This document shows positions 45,291-53,911 of a stretch of DNA of 64,000 bases, one piece after another; position 1 is the stretch's first letter, and every line of letters begins with the position of its first letter. The DNA comes from Bacteroidales bacterium (lineage in GTDB: Bacteria > Bacteroidota > Bacteroidia > Bacteroidales > UBA1715). The DNA is taken from the NCBI GenBank assembly GCA_024402335.1, contig JAKSTZ010000006.1, positions 27,382 through 91,381 of the forward strand, given 5' to 3'. The translations under genes and the position numbers were made by a program. Under the pieces are notes generated by a model, which saw only the letters and a program-made list of their open reading frames with translations, did no database searches and was not told the DNA's origin.

Positions 45291-46220
45291 ATGAATGATA
45301 AATGGTTGGTTGTAGCAAAGGGCTTGTTTATTGTACTTGCAATAATGTCTTTCTTTGTTTCTCCGGCAATTGCATTGTTTTCTGGTATATTGTTGGCTAT
45401 AACAATAGGAAATCCATTCCCGATTTTTTCTAAAAAGGTTTCAAAAATTTTATTACAGGTTGCAGTTGTTGGTTTAGGATTCAATATGAATTTGTTTGAA
45501 TCGCTTGCTGCTGGTAAGGATGGTATGATCTTTACTGTTGTATCTGTTATAGGAGTAATGTTTTTGGGAGTTGGTTTGGGTAAACTTATGAATGTGCGAC
45601 AAAAGAATGCATATTTAATTTCTGCCGGTACGGCAATATGTGGAGGCAGCGCAATAGCTGCTGTAGCTCCGGTAATCGATGCAGATGAACATGATACTTC
45701 TATAGCCTTAGCTACTATATTTGCACTTAATGCTATAGCATTATTTATTTTTCCGGAGATTGGTCATTTATTGGATATGAATCAAGTTCAGTTTGGAACT
45801 TGGGCAGCCATTGCAATTCACGACACAAGTTCGGTGGTTGGTGCGGGTGCAGCTTATGGAGACGAAGCATTGAAAGTTGCGACGACAATAAAGTTAACGA
45901 GAGCTTTGTGGATTATTCCTTTAGCGCTTGTGTCGACGGTAATATTTCATGCGAAAGGTAAGAAAGTAAGTATTCCTTGGTTTATACTATTGTTTGTGCT
46001 TGCAATGGTGGTAAATACTTATTTACCTTTGCCGGAATCAATAACTTCGACTATTGTTGTTGTATCGAAAAAAATACTAGGACTTACGTTGTTCTTAATA
46101 GGTGGAGGTTTGTCTATTGCAACTATTAAGACTATGGGGGCAAAACCATTGGTGTTGGGCGTTGTTTTGTGGTTTGTAATATCGGTGAGTACACTTGGTG
46201 TTATTTATTTTGCTTTGTAA
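45291..46220 (+). CDS. YeiH/UPF0324 family membrane protein (putative sulfate exporter family)
   Basis: The 309-residue protein has about ten membrane segments and the family hallmark GTAICGGSAIAAVAP near 110-125, plus HDTSSVVGAGAAYG. The family was annotated as putative sulfate exporters; evidence for the substrate is weak. It has no clear -7 box of its own and starts 20 bases after the tRNA-Asp terminator, so it may rely on readthrough. Confidence 0.88.
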   Translation: MNDKWLVVAKGLFIVLAIMSFFVSPAIALFSGILLAITIGNPFPIFSKKVSKILLQVAVVGLGFNMNLFESLAAGKDGMIFTVVSVIGVMFLGVGLGKLMNVRQKNAYLISAGTAICGGSAIAAVAPVIDADEHDTSIALATIFALNAIALFIFPEIGHLLDMNQVQFGTWAAIAIHDTSSVVGAGAAYGDEALKVATTIKLTRALWIIPLALVSTVIFHAKGKKVSIPWFILLFVLAMVVNTYLPLPESITSTIVVVSKKILGLTLFLIGGGLSIATIKTMGAKPLVLGVVLWFVISVSTLGVIYFAL

Positions 46221-46300
46221 GTTGCAGTGTATTAATAATATAGATTTTGGCACGAGGTTTGCATAATTGTTAGAAAACGAAGTTAATGAATTAAAATTTT

Positions 46301-46306
46301 AGGAGG
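46301..46306 (+). promoter_or_regulatory. Perfect Shine-Dalgarno AGGAGG
   Basis: AGGAGG lies 8 bases before the ATG at 46315. Strong Shine-Dalgarno sequences are rare in Bacteroidota and are not seen before the other genes of this window. Confidence 0.75.
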
Positions 46307-46314
46307 ATAGAGTT

Positions 46315-47025
46315 ATGAAACGAGTATTTTCAGTATTAGCAATTATTTTCTGCACAGTGCAGTTGTTTGCTTCCGAATTAGTTATTAGAGGTGAAGTTGA
46401 TGTTCCATTCTCAGTTTATATTAATGGTGAAAAATATTACTCATACTACAGCCAAGTAACAGTTTCTAATTTGATTCGTGGTACATATCGTGTTGAAATC
46501 TACACAGAGAGTGCTCGTCAGGAATTGTTATACGATTGCCGTATCGATGTTCCAAGAAATTCTCGAGTTGTGGCAACATTCACTGGTGACAATCACATTT
46601 ATGTTTCTTCTAACAAATACACGAAACCGGTAACGATTGTAACAGTTGCATATCCACATAGAGTAGAAAATCATACTCATATAGTACATTCAGAACCTGT
46701 ACGTGTGGCTCCAAAAGGACATACAAAGCCAGCTCCTGTAAAGCCTGCTACATCGTCTAATAATAAAAGTGGTGTTCATGGAGAAGTAAGAAATACTAAC
46801 TCAACAAGATCATCAAAACCGGCTAGTACTTCTACATCTACTCCAAAAACAAGTACAGAAAAGAGTGCAAGCACAAGAACTTCTTCATCATCTTCTTCAA
46901 GCCAAGTAAAGAGTTCTACTAGCAGTTCTTCTTCTAATAGTACAACAAGAACAAGTTCAACACGTTCAAGTAGTTCTTCTTCTGATAATAATACAGGTTC
47001 AAGAACTACTCAAAGCACAAGATAG
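46315..47025 (+). CDS. Secreted protein with PEGA-like domain and Ser/Thr-rich low-complexity tail
   Basis: The 236-residue product has a signal peptide (MKRVFSVLA to LFAS), a beta domain (about 20-85) in the style of PEGA-like modules (VYINGEKYY, LIRGTYRVEIYT), and a linker with His and Pro. From about 145 to the end it is almost entirely Ser, Thr, Asn, Lys and Arg. The tail contains no D-S/T-hydrophobic site of the Bacteroides general O-glycosylation system. It starts with an unusually strong ribosome site and is followed by a terminator. The function is unknown. Confidence 0.72.
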   Translation: MKRVFSVLAIIFCTVQLFASELVIRGEVDVPFSVYINGEKYYSYYSQVTVSNLIRGTYRVEIYTESARQELLYDCRIDVPRNSRVVATFTGDNHIYVSSNKYTKPVTIVTVAYPHRVENHTHIVHSEPVRVAPKGHTKPAPVKPATSSNNKSGVHGEVRNTNSTRSSKPASTSTSTPKTSTEKSASTRTSSSSSSSQVKSSTSSSSSNSTTRTSSTRSSSSSSDNNTGSRTTQSTR

Positions 47026-47049
47026 TAAGCAAGTTCTTATTTACATAAA

Positions 47050-47080
47050 AAAAAGGTTATCAGAAATGGTAACCTTTTTT
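47050..47080. terminator. Bidirectional terminator
   Basis: AAAAAGGTTA (47050-47059) pairs with TAACCTTTTT (47070-47079), with T runs on both sides in the relevant direction. It serves the 46315 gene and the convergent zinc peptidase gene. Confidence 0.88.
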
Positions 47081-47101
47081 GTTTTGTCTTATAGTGAATT
47101 A

Positions 47102-47974
47102 TTATAAATCTTTTTCTGGAATTCCGAATGTTGTAGTGTTCATGTCACCAGTTTTGATTCCAAGATTTAACCACTTCATACGTTGTTTGGATGTTCCATG
47201 TGTGAAACTTTCAGGTTGGCTGTAGCCTCTCGCTTTTTCTTGTAGATAATTGTCTCCGATTTTTTGTGCGCAGTCTATGGCTTCTTCTACGTCGCCTCTT
47301 TCAAGCGATTGGTATTTTTGGTTGTCGTAGTGTGCCCATACGCCGGCGTAGTAGTCTGCAAGTAATTCAAGGCGAACGCTGATTTTGTTCGCTTCTGTTT
47401 TGTTTACTTGGTTCATTTGGCTATGAGCTTTGCCAAGTGTGCCAAGAAGATTTTCAACGTGGTGGCCAACTTCGTGGGCAATTACGTATGCATAAGCAAA
47501 ATCACCATCGGCACCAAGTTGCTTTTTCATTTGTGTAAAGAATGAAAGGTCAATGTATAGTTTTTGGTCGCCAGAGCAATAGAATGGTCCAACAGAAGAA
47601 TTTGCGTTTCCACATGCACTCGAAACTTGGCCGGTAAATAAAACTAATGTAGGAGGAGTGTATGTTCTTCCCATTTTTCGGAAAACTTCTGACCAAACAT
47701 CTTCTGTACCGGCAAGAATTTGTCTCGAAAATTTAGCAAGTTCTTCCTCTTCTTTGGTAAAATTTGTAGTGTTTCCTTGGCTGGCTCCTTGTAGTGCTTC
47801 AACACCGCCATTTTGTACAACATTGGTTACTACGTCACCTAAATCTCCTCCCGAAAGGAATGTCATTAGAGCGACAATTATAATACCACCTATACCTAAT
47901 CCTGCTTTTGCGCCGCCGCCCATGCCACGACGATCTTCTACGTTAGTGCTTTCGCGTCTGCCTGTTAATCTCAT
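47102..47974 (-). CDS. YpfJ/KPN_02809 family neutral zinc metallopeptidase
   Basis: The 290-residue protein starts with a basic segment, has one membrane anchor at about 25-42 (GLGIGGIIIVALMTFL), and a zinc protease domain with HEVGHHVENLLG near 170 and the third-ligand segment RLELLADYYAGVWAH. The C-terminal part has the GTSKQRMKWLNLG signature of the family. The substrate is unknown. Confidence 0.92.
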   Translation of the reverse strand: MRLTGRRESTNVEDRRGMGGGAKAGLGIGGIIIVALMTFLSGGDLGDVVTNVVQNGGVEALQGASQGNTTNFTKEEEELAKFSRQILAGTEDVWSEVFRKMGRTYTPPTLVLFTGQVSSACGNANSSVGPFYCSGDQKLYIDLSFFTQMKKQLGADGDFAYAYVIAHEVGHHVENLLGTLGKAHSQMNQVNKTEANKISVRLELLADYYAGVWAHYDNQKYQSLERGDVEEAIDCAQKIGDNYLQEKARGYSQPESFTHGTSKQRMKWLNLGIKTGDMNTTTFGIPEKDL

Positions 47975-47990
47975 AATTCAAAATTTTATA

Positions 47991-47998
47991 CAAAAATA
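47991..47998 (-). promoter_or_regulatory. -7 box for the zinc peptidase gene
   Basis: Leftward TATTTTTG, 16 bases before the ATG at 47974. Confidence 0.62.
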
Positions 47999-48058
47999 TA
48001 ATTTTAGCTAATATGGTGTTTACTTTTTCGGTTGGTATGTTTTCTTGTATAATTATGG

Positions 48059-48066
48059 TATTTTTG
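48059..48066 (+). promoter_or_regulatory. -7 box for the DEAD-box helicase gene
   Basis: TATTTTTG, 23 bases before the ATG at 48090. Because it lies inside the longest open frame, which begins at 48045, it shows that the upstream start is not used. Confidence 0.68.
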
Positions 48067-48089
48067 CGTCGCACGAAACAGGATCTAAT

Positions 48090-49361
48090 ATGACATTTGA
48101 AGAACTACAGATAGATGAGAAGTTGTTGGAGGCGATTTCTTATATGCGTTTTGAAAAAGCGTCTCCTATACAAGAACAGGCAATTCCGCTTGCATTAGAA
48201 GGCCATGATTTGCTTGCATGTGCCCAAACGGGAACCGGAAAAACTGCAACTTTTTTAATACCAATATTGCAGGATTTGGTTAAAAATGGTTCTCAAGGAT
48301 TTACATCTTTAATAATTGTTCCTACACGTGAGTTGGCTATTCAAATCGATCAGGAATTACAAGGCTTTTCGTATTTCACCGATACTACAAGTAAGGCCGT
48401 TTATGGTGGTGATAAAGGAACCGATTGGGATTCTCAAAAATTAGCATTTACTGAAGGCACGAATGTGATTATTGCTACTCCAGGACGTTTAATGGCTCAT
48501 TTACGATTAGGGTATGTATCTATGAAAAACTTGCGACATCTTGTGCTTGATGAGGCGGATAGAATGCTGGATATGGGATTTATAGATGATATTCGACAAA
48601 TATTGTCGTATGTTCCTCCAAAGCGTCAAACTATGTTATTTAGTGCGACTATGGCGCCGGAAATACAGAAATTGGCAACGACGATTTTACATGAGCCGAA
48701 AATAGTGTCTATTGCCATTGCAAAACCAGCTGAAGGTGTAAAACAGTCGGCTTATATGGCATATCCTCATCAAAAGGTTGATTTGATAACTCATATTTTG
48801 GAGCAAAATCCTGATTATGATAGTATTATCATTTTTACATCAACTAAGAAAAACATTCATTCTATAGTTTCTGCAATAAAAAAGAAGATACGCAATGTAA
48901 CAATAGACGGGATTTCTTCGGATTTTGAACAGGCAGAACGTGAAGAAGTGTTGCTGCGTTTCCGTGCCAAGCAAACGCGTGTATTGGTTGCGACTGATGT
49001 TCTGAGTCGTGGTATAGATATTAAAGGAATTAATTTGGTAATAAACTTTGATGTGCCACGTGATGCTGCCGACTATGTACATCGTGTCGGCAGAACAGCC
49101 AGAGCCGATGCTAAAGGTGAAGCTATAACATTTATAAGTGATTTGGATATACCGAAATTCCATAAAATTGAACACTTGATAGAGCGTTCGGTTGATAAAG
49201 TTCCTTTGCCGCAGGAATTAGGTGAGGCTCCAGAATGGAAAGAATATCAGCCTAAACCGAAAATACATCATGGTTCCAATCAGAAAAATGGTGGTAAACG
49301 GAAATTCTTCTACAGAAAAAAGAAAAACGGATCCAAAGAAAATAAGGGAAAGGTCGAGTAA
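48090..49361 (+). CDS. DEAD-box ATP-dependent RNA helicase (RhlE type)
   Basis: The 423-residue protein has all helicase motifs: Q motif near PIQEQAIP, I AQTGTGKT, Ia PTRELA, II LDEADRML, III SAT, IV IIFTSTKK, V ATDVLSRGIDIKG, and VI HRVGRTARA. A basic C-terminal tail of about 50 residues (KRKFFYRKKKN) probably binds RNA. RhlE-type helicases act in ribosome assembly, mRNA decay and cold adaptation. The start follows the -7 box at 48059. Confidence 0.94.
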   Translation: MTFEELQIDEKLLEAISYMRFEKASPIQEQAIPLALEGHDLLACAQTGTGKTATFLIPILQDLVKNGSQGFTSLIIVPTRELAIQIDQELQGFSYFTDTTSKAVYGGDKGTDWDSQKLAFTEGTNVIIATPGRLMAHLRLGYVSMKNLRHLVLDEADRMLDMGFIDDIRQILSYVPPKRQTMLFSATMAPEIQKLATTILHEPKIVSIAIAKPAEGVKQSAYMAYPHQKVDLITHILEQNPDYDSIIIFTSTKKNIHSIVSAIKKKIRNVTIDGISSDFEQAEREEVLLRFRAKQTRVLVATDVLSRGIDIKGINLVINFDVPRDAADYVHRVGRTARADAKGEAITFISDLDIPKFHKIEHLIERSVDKVPLPQELGEAPEWKEYQPKPKIHHGSNQKNGGKRKFFYRKKKNGSKENKGKVE

Positions 49362-49449
49362 AATCCCTGTTTAAGGCTGATTGTAAAGGATGTTGGTCTA
49401 AAAAAATGCAAGTCAAGTAGAAAAAGCCTATGTGAAAATAATATTTTTA

Positions 49450-49457
49450 TAATTTTG
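49450..49457 (+). promoter_or_regulatory. -7 box for the acyltransferase / acyl-activating / ACP cluster
   Basis: TAATTTTG, an exact match, 17 bases before the ATG at 49475. Confidence 0.65.
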
Positions 49458-49474
49458 TTAAAAATAGTGTAACA

Positions 49475-50140
49475 ATGAAAAATGTATTTACCAAATGTTT
49501 CGATGCAGTATTGAAGGGATTGATATACTGTTTGGTACATTTATTTTTTCGCCCGAAATTAGAGTTTGTAGATCCTTCGCAGAAGGAAAAAATATTATCG
49601 GAACCATCGATTTTAGTCAGCAATCATATTTGGCATTTGGATGGAATGGTGATTGGATCGAAGTTTTTTTCGAAAAAAATATGTCACATGGCGGCAAAAG
49701 ATAGGTTTGCAGATAAGAAACAGGCGTTTTTCTTCCGTCACATGAATTGCATTCCTATCGATAGACAACAATTGGATACAAGTTGGTTGTATCAGGCATT
49801 GGATAAGTTAAAAAAACAACAAGAACATATTGCCATTTATCCAGAAGGACGTCACGGACATGATGGCGAAATCTTGCCATTTCATTCGGGAATTACAACC
49901 ATTGCCGCTTTGGCTCAAGTTCCTTTGGTGATGATTTATATTGATGGACCATATAATTGGCTGATAGGAAGAAGAATACGTTTGTTGGTAAGTTCTCCAT
50001 TTTATTTAGATGCACCAACTAAGGGTATGAATGCTGATTATATTGGTGAACAAACAGAAAAATTACATACCAAAATGCTTGAATTACAAGCAAAAATGTG
50101 GGAGAAATATCCAGAAAGACGAAAAAGTAAAAACAAATAA
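49475..50140 (+). CDS. PlsC-type 1-acyl-glycerol-phosphate acyltransferase family protein
   Basis: The 221-residue protein has the PlsC motifs: HIWHLD (HX4D, motif I, near 50), the DRQQLD region (motif II), YPEGRHGHDGE (motif III, near 120), and VPLVMIYIDG (motif IV). Family members esterify lysophosphatidic acid or related lipids, using acyl-ACP or acyl-CoA, at the inner membrane. A hydrophobic N-terminal helix is present. It lies 59 bases before the acyl-activating enzyme gene. Confidence 0.86.
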   Translation: MKNVFTKCFDAVLKGLIYCLVHLFFRPKLEFVDPSQKEKILSEPSILVSNHIWHLDGMVIGSKFFSKKICHMAAKDRFADKKQAFFFRHMNCIPIDRQQLDTSWLYQALDKLKKQQEHIAIYPEGRHGHDGEILPFHSGITTIAALAQVPLVMIYIDGPYNWLIGRRIRLLVSSPFYLDAPTKGMNADYIGEQTEKLHTKMLELQAKMWEKYPERRKSKNK

Positions 50141-50148
50141 TTAAAATA

Positions 50149-50169
50149 GAGGTGTTTCGCATACGCCTC
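50149..50169 (+). promoter_or_regulatory. Short hairpin between the acyltransferase and acyl-activating genes
   Basis: GAGGTGT (50149-50155) pairs with ACGCCTC (50163-50169) with one G-U pair and a 7-base loop. No T run follows, so it is not a standard terminator; it could be a processing or stability element. Confidence 0.4.
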
Positions 50170-50199
50170 ATAAAACAGATATAATTAAAATTAAATAAC

Positions 50200-51693
50200 A
50201 TGGGAAATTATTTTTATGATTTGATTCCTGCTGAAGAATTAGCACAATTAAAGTACATTCCAACAATTCCGGAATTTGTAACATGGATGGAAGAAAAGTG
50301 GGCTGACAGACCTGCAGTTTCTGATACAGTTGTTACATATACATATTCACAAATGTGTGAACGAATAGCTCGCCGTCGTGCTTTCTTAAATAATTTAGGA
50401 TTGCAAAAAGGTGACAAAGTCGCTATTTTGGAAAAAACTTCAATCGACGCAGTTGAAATGTTTTTGGCTATAACATCTGCTGGTTATGTTGCTATTAATT
50501 TGCCTGCACAATTACCACAACAAGCTATAGTAGGCTGTTGTATGAAATTCGGCGTGAAGGTTTTAGCTGTTCGCGACGAAATGAAGGCTTTGGCAGAAGG
50601 AGCAACTTGTCAAGTGATTTCATCGACAAGCATGGCTGATGAAAAAGCTCCAGTTGCTGTGGTAGATAAGAACGATGTTGCTGCAATATTCTTTACTGGT
50701 GGAACAACAGGTGCTCCTAAAGGTGCTTTGTTGCCTCATAGAGCAATTATGCGTGGTAGTTTCAATGCATGTTTCGCATCAGGAAGTCAATTGTGTGGCC
50801 ACAGACAAATTTGTTTCTTGCCATTAAGCCACGTGTTTGGCTTGATTTATAGTACTATGGGTGCTTTCTATACAGGTGCGCTTTGGTTCTCTGCCGAAGA
50901 TATGAAAGCAACTATCGGCAAATTGGCTGTAATTAAACCAACAAAATTAGTGTTGGTTCCAGGTCTTTGCGAAATCTTGTTAGGTTTGGTAAGAATGTAT
51001 GGACCACAATTCCTTGGCGGAAACTTGAAACTTGTGATTTCTGGTGCGGCAAATGTGCCACCAAAGTTGGTTAAAGAATTTGACGAAATAGGTATCACTT
51101 TGTTGTTCGGTTATGGTATGACAGAAGGTGCAAACCTAACATCTGGTAATGCTAACGTACATGAAAACCCAACATCTGTTGGTAAAGTTTATCCAGAACA
51201 AGAAGTTAAAATTGTAGATGGCGAACTTTGGTACAGAGGTGACAACGTATTCCTTGGATATTATGGCAATCCAGAAGAAACAGCTAAAACACTTACAGAA
51301 GATGGCTGGTTGAAAACAGGTGACTTGGCTAAAATCGATGAGGAAGGATTCATTTACATTGTGGGACGTATTAAAAACATTATAGTTTTAGCGAACGGTG
51401 AAAATGTAAGTCCTGAAAGTATAGAGGAACCATTTAATTTAGCTCCAGAAGTACGCGATTGTCTTGTGAAAGAAGATAACAAAGATGGTAATCAAGTGAT
51501 TGCTATCGAGATTTTGCCACGTATGGAAGCTTTCGAAGGAAAGAAAATGGATGAAATAGAGGCATTCTTCAAGAATATGGTAAACGAAGTAAATGCAACA
51601 CTTCCAACTACTCACAGAATTTCAAAAGTGACAGTTCGTACCGAAGACTTTAAACGTACAGGTGCATTAAAAGTTGATAGAAAAAATTCATAA
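50200..51693 (+). CDS. AMP-forming acyl-CoA/acyl-ACP synthetase
   Basis: The 497-residue enzyme activates a carboxylic acid with ATP to an acyl-adenylate and passes it to a thiol. ANL-family motifs are FFTGGTTGAPKGALLPH (P-loop, about 166), GYGMTEG (A5, near 304), the adenylate Asp in TGDLAKIDEEG (A7), and KNIIVLANGENVSP (A8, hinge). The C-terminal Lys of TGALKVDRKN is the expected A10 catalytic Lys. With an ACP gene directly downstream, the thiol acceptor is likely that ACP, although CoA is possible. It uses many optimal codons. Confidence 0.88.
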   Translation: MGNYFYDLIPAEELAQLKYIPTIPEFVTWMEEKWADRPAVSDTVVTYTYSQMCERIARRRAFLNNLGLQKGDKVAILEKTSIDAVEMFLAITSAGYVAINLPAQLPQQAIVGCCMKFGVKVLAVRDEMKALAEGATCQVISSTSMADEKAPVAVVDKNDVAAIFFTGGTTGAPKGALLPHRAIMRGSFNACFASGSQLCGHRQICFLPLSHVFGLIYSTMGAFYTGALWFSAEDMKATIGKLAVIKPTKLVLVPGLCEILLGLVRMYGPQFLGGNLKLVISGAANVPPKLVKEFDEIGITLLFGYGMTEGANLTSGNANVHENPTSVGKVYPEQEVKIVDGELWYRGDNVFLGYYGNPEETAKTLTEDGWLKTGDLAKIDEEGFIYIVGRIKNIIVLANGENVSPESIEEPFNLAPEVRDCLVKEDNKDGNQVIAIEILPRMEAFEGKKMDEIEAFFKNMVNEVNATLPTTHRISKVTVRTEDFKRTGALKVDRKNS

Positions 51694-51739
51694 ATAATCA
51701 AGACGGTACACCAATTGTAGTGTCGCAATTAAAAAAACT

Positions 51740-51964
51740 ATGTTAGATAAATTAAAAAAAATTTTTGCTGAAGTAATGCCAAATGTCGATGCATCAAGCA
51801 TTACAGAAGAAACGCAGTTGCAACAAGATTTAGGAATAAACTCATTGTCGATGTTGTTGTTGGCTTTATCAATCGAAAAAGAATTCGATTTCCGTTTCGA
51901 TACGGTACAACCATTTAAAACAGTGGGTGAAGTAATGGCTTATATTCAAGAAAAAACGAAATAG
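51740..51964 (+). CDS. Acyl carrier protein, non-canonical (Asn instead of Asp before the phosphopantetheine Ser)
   Basis: The 74-residue acidic four-helix protein carries the attachment Ser in GINSLSM (about residue 37), where the usual motif is GxDSL; here Asp is replaced by Asn. The downstream VQPFKTVGEVMAYI helix is standard. It is 46 bases after the acyl-activating enzyme and is probably its dedicated partner. The main fatty-acid ACP is not expected here, because no fab genes are nearby. Confidence 0.85.
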   Translation: MLDKLKKIFAEVMPNVDASSITEETQLQQDLGINSLSMLLLALSIEKEFDFRFDTVQPFKTVGEVMAYIQEKTK

Positions 51965-51994
51965 TCATACGCGTTCCCAAATAGACGCATAAAT

Positions 51995-52037
51995 AAGTGC
52001 CAGTAATGTACAGTGTATGTTACTGGCACTTTGTTTT
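51995..52037 (+). terminator. Terminator after the ACP gene
   Basis: A perfect 12-bp stem (51995-52006 with 52020-52031, AAGTGCCAGTAA and TTACTGGCACTT) closes a 13-base loop and is followed by TTGTTTTTG. Confidence 0.85.
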
Positions 52038-52073
52038 TGTGACAGATAGTTTCTTATTCCACGGTAATTTTTG

Positions 52074-52081
52074 TACTTTTG
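52074..52081 (+). promoter_or_regulatory. -7 box for argS
   Basis: TACTTTTG, an exact match, 16 bases before ATG 52098. It lies 3 bases after the in-frame GTG at 52071, ruling out that start. Confidence 0.65.
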
Positions 52082-52097
52082 CGCAAATTTTATTGAC

Positions 52098-53894
52098 ATG
52101 ACTATAGATAATCGTATAGAACAAGCTTTGATACAAGCAGTATCGGACTTATATGGTGTTGCGGTAGAGGCAAAAAATATCCAAATTCAAGAAACTAAAA
52201 AGGATATTGCTGGTGATAAAACAGTAGTGATATTCCCATTACTTCGTTTTTCTAAAAAATCGCCGGAAGCAACTGCCGAAGATTTAGGTCAATATTTAGT
52301 AGCTCATGTCGATGCATTGGAAAGCTATGAAGTTATAAAAGGTTTTTTGAATTTGACTATTTCAAAGAACTATTGGGTTTCGTTGTTGCAAGATGCGTTG
52401 AAACAAGGTGAGAACTATGGTAAAAAGCCTGTTGATGTAAATTCTCCAACTGTTATGGTTGAATTTTCGTCACCTAATACAAACAAACCATTGCATTTGG
52501 GTCATGTTCGTAATAATTTACTCGGATATTCAATTTCTCAGATATTAGCAGCAAATGGAAATAAGGTTGTGAAAGCCAATTTGGTAAACGACCGTGGTAT
52601 TCATATCTGTAAATCTATGATTGCATGGAAATTGTTTGGCAATGGCGAAACTCCACAATCATCAGGTATGAAAGGTGACCATTTGGTGGGAAAATATTAT
52701 GTGGAATTTGATAAAGCATACAAGAAAGAAATTGCAGACCTTATTGCTCAAGGAAAAACAGAAGATGAAGCAAAAGCCGAAGCTCCAATTTTGTTACAAG
52801 CTCGCGACATGCTTGTAAAGTGGGAGCAAGGAGATGAAGAAGTGATTGCTTTATGGAAGAAGATGAATGGTTGGGTGTACGAGGGTTTTGATGCTACATA
52901 TAAACGTATGGGCGTTTCGTTCGACCATGTTTACTACGAATCTCAAACATATTTGTTAGGAAAGAAAGTGGTACAAGATGGCTTGGAACGTGGCGTGTTA
53001 TTCCAAAAAGAAGACAATTCTGTATGGGCAGACTTGACAGGTGATGGCCTTGATCAAAAGTTGTTACTTCGTCCAGATGGAACATCTGTTTATATGACAC
53101 AAGATATTGGAACAGCAATTGAACGCTTCCGTGAATACGGCGATATGGGCGAATTGATTTATGTGGTTGGTAATGAGCAAAATTACCATTTCCAAGTTCT
53201 TCGCTTAATATTACAAAAGTTAGGCTATGATTGGGCAGAGAAGATTTACCACATGTCATACGGAATGGTGGAATTACCAGACGGAAAAATGAAATCCCGT
53301 GAAGGTACAGTTGTCGATGCTGATGATTTGATGGAAGACATGTTGCAAGAATCTGCATCTATTTCAGAAAAACTTGGTCAATTACAAGGATTGACGGACG
53401 AAGAAGCTGCCGAAGTACATGAAATTATAGCACAAGGAGCTTTAAAATATTTCATCTTGAAGGTTGAACCACGCAAAACTATGTTGTTCAATCCAAAAGA
53501 ATCGATAGACTTTAATGGTAATACAGGTCCATTTATTCAATATACTCACGCAAGAATTTGTTCTGTACTTCGTAAGGCAAAAGAACAAGGACTTACAGTT
53601 GATGCGTCATTCAATGCGGTAGAATGCAATGAAAAGGAAAAAGAATTGATAAAAATGATAGCTCGTTACGAGTCTATTATTGAATTGGCAGCAAAAGATC
53701 ATGCACCTTCTTGCATTGCAAATTATGTATATGATTTGGTAAAAGTGTACAATCAATTCTATCATGACTATACAATTTTGAACGAAGAAAATACCGATGT
53801 GAAATTGTTCCGTCTTGCTCTGTCAAAAGAAATAGCAACAATAATTGCTTCGGGTATGGGATTGTTGGGAATTAAAGTTCCTGAACGAATGTAA
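52098..53894 (+). CDS. argS: Arginyl-tRNA synthetase
   Basis: The 598-residue class I enzyme charges tRNA-Arg. The N-terminal Arg-tRNA-binding domain (about 1-90) is followed by the catalytic core with the HIGH-type motif PLHLGHVRNN near 135, NDRGIH, and the degenerate KMSKS region KMKSREGTVVDADDL. The anticodon-binding alpha-helix bundle ends the protein. The start ATG is placed by the -7 box at 52074. pyrD follows after 17 bases, so they may form a transcription unit. Confidence 0.96.
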   Translation: MTIDNRIEQALIQAVSDLYGVAVEAKNIQIQETKKDIAGDKTVVIFPLLRFSKKSPEATAEDLGQYLVAHVDALESYEVIKGFLNLTISKNYWVSLLQDALKQGENYGKKPVDVNSPTVMVEFSSPNTNKPLHLGHVRNNLLGYSISQILAANGNKVVKANLVNDRGIHICKSMIAWKLFGNGETPQSSGMKGDHLVGKYYVEFDKAYKKEIADLIAQGKTEDEAKAEAPILLQARDMLVKWEQGDEEVIALWKKMNGWVYEGFDATYKRMGVSFDHVYYESQTYLLGKKVVQDGLERGVLFQKEDNSVWADLTGDGLDQKLLLRPDGTSVYMTQDIGTAIERFREYGDMGELIYVVGNEQNYHFQVLRLILQKLGYDWAEKIYHMSYGMVELPDGKMKSREGTVVDADDLMEDMLQESASISEKLGQLQGLTDEEAAEVHEIIAQGALKYFILKVEPRKTMLFNPKESIDFNGNTGPFIQYTHARICSVLRKAKEQGLTVDASFNAVECNEKEKELIKMIARYESIIELAAKDHAPSCIANYVYDLVKVYNQFYHDYTILNEENTDVKLFRLALSKEIATIIASGMGLLGIKVPERM

Positions 53895-53911
53895 GATAAA
53901 AAATAGCGGCT

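Noticed and set aside
46780..47025. Low-complexity Ser/Thr codon run considered as a CRISPR or tandem DNA repeat
   Set aside because: There is no fixed repeat unit or spacer length; it is codon-level low complexity in one reading frame.
50149..50169. Hairpin considered as a terminator between the acyltransferase and acyl synthetase genes
   Set aside because: The stem is short with a G-U pair and no T tract follows.
52894..53358. A 154-codon open frame antisense to argS
   Set aside because: The encoded sequence has no recognisable domain and argS is intact across it.
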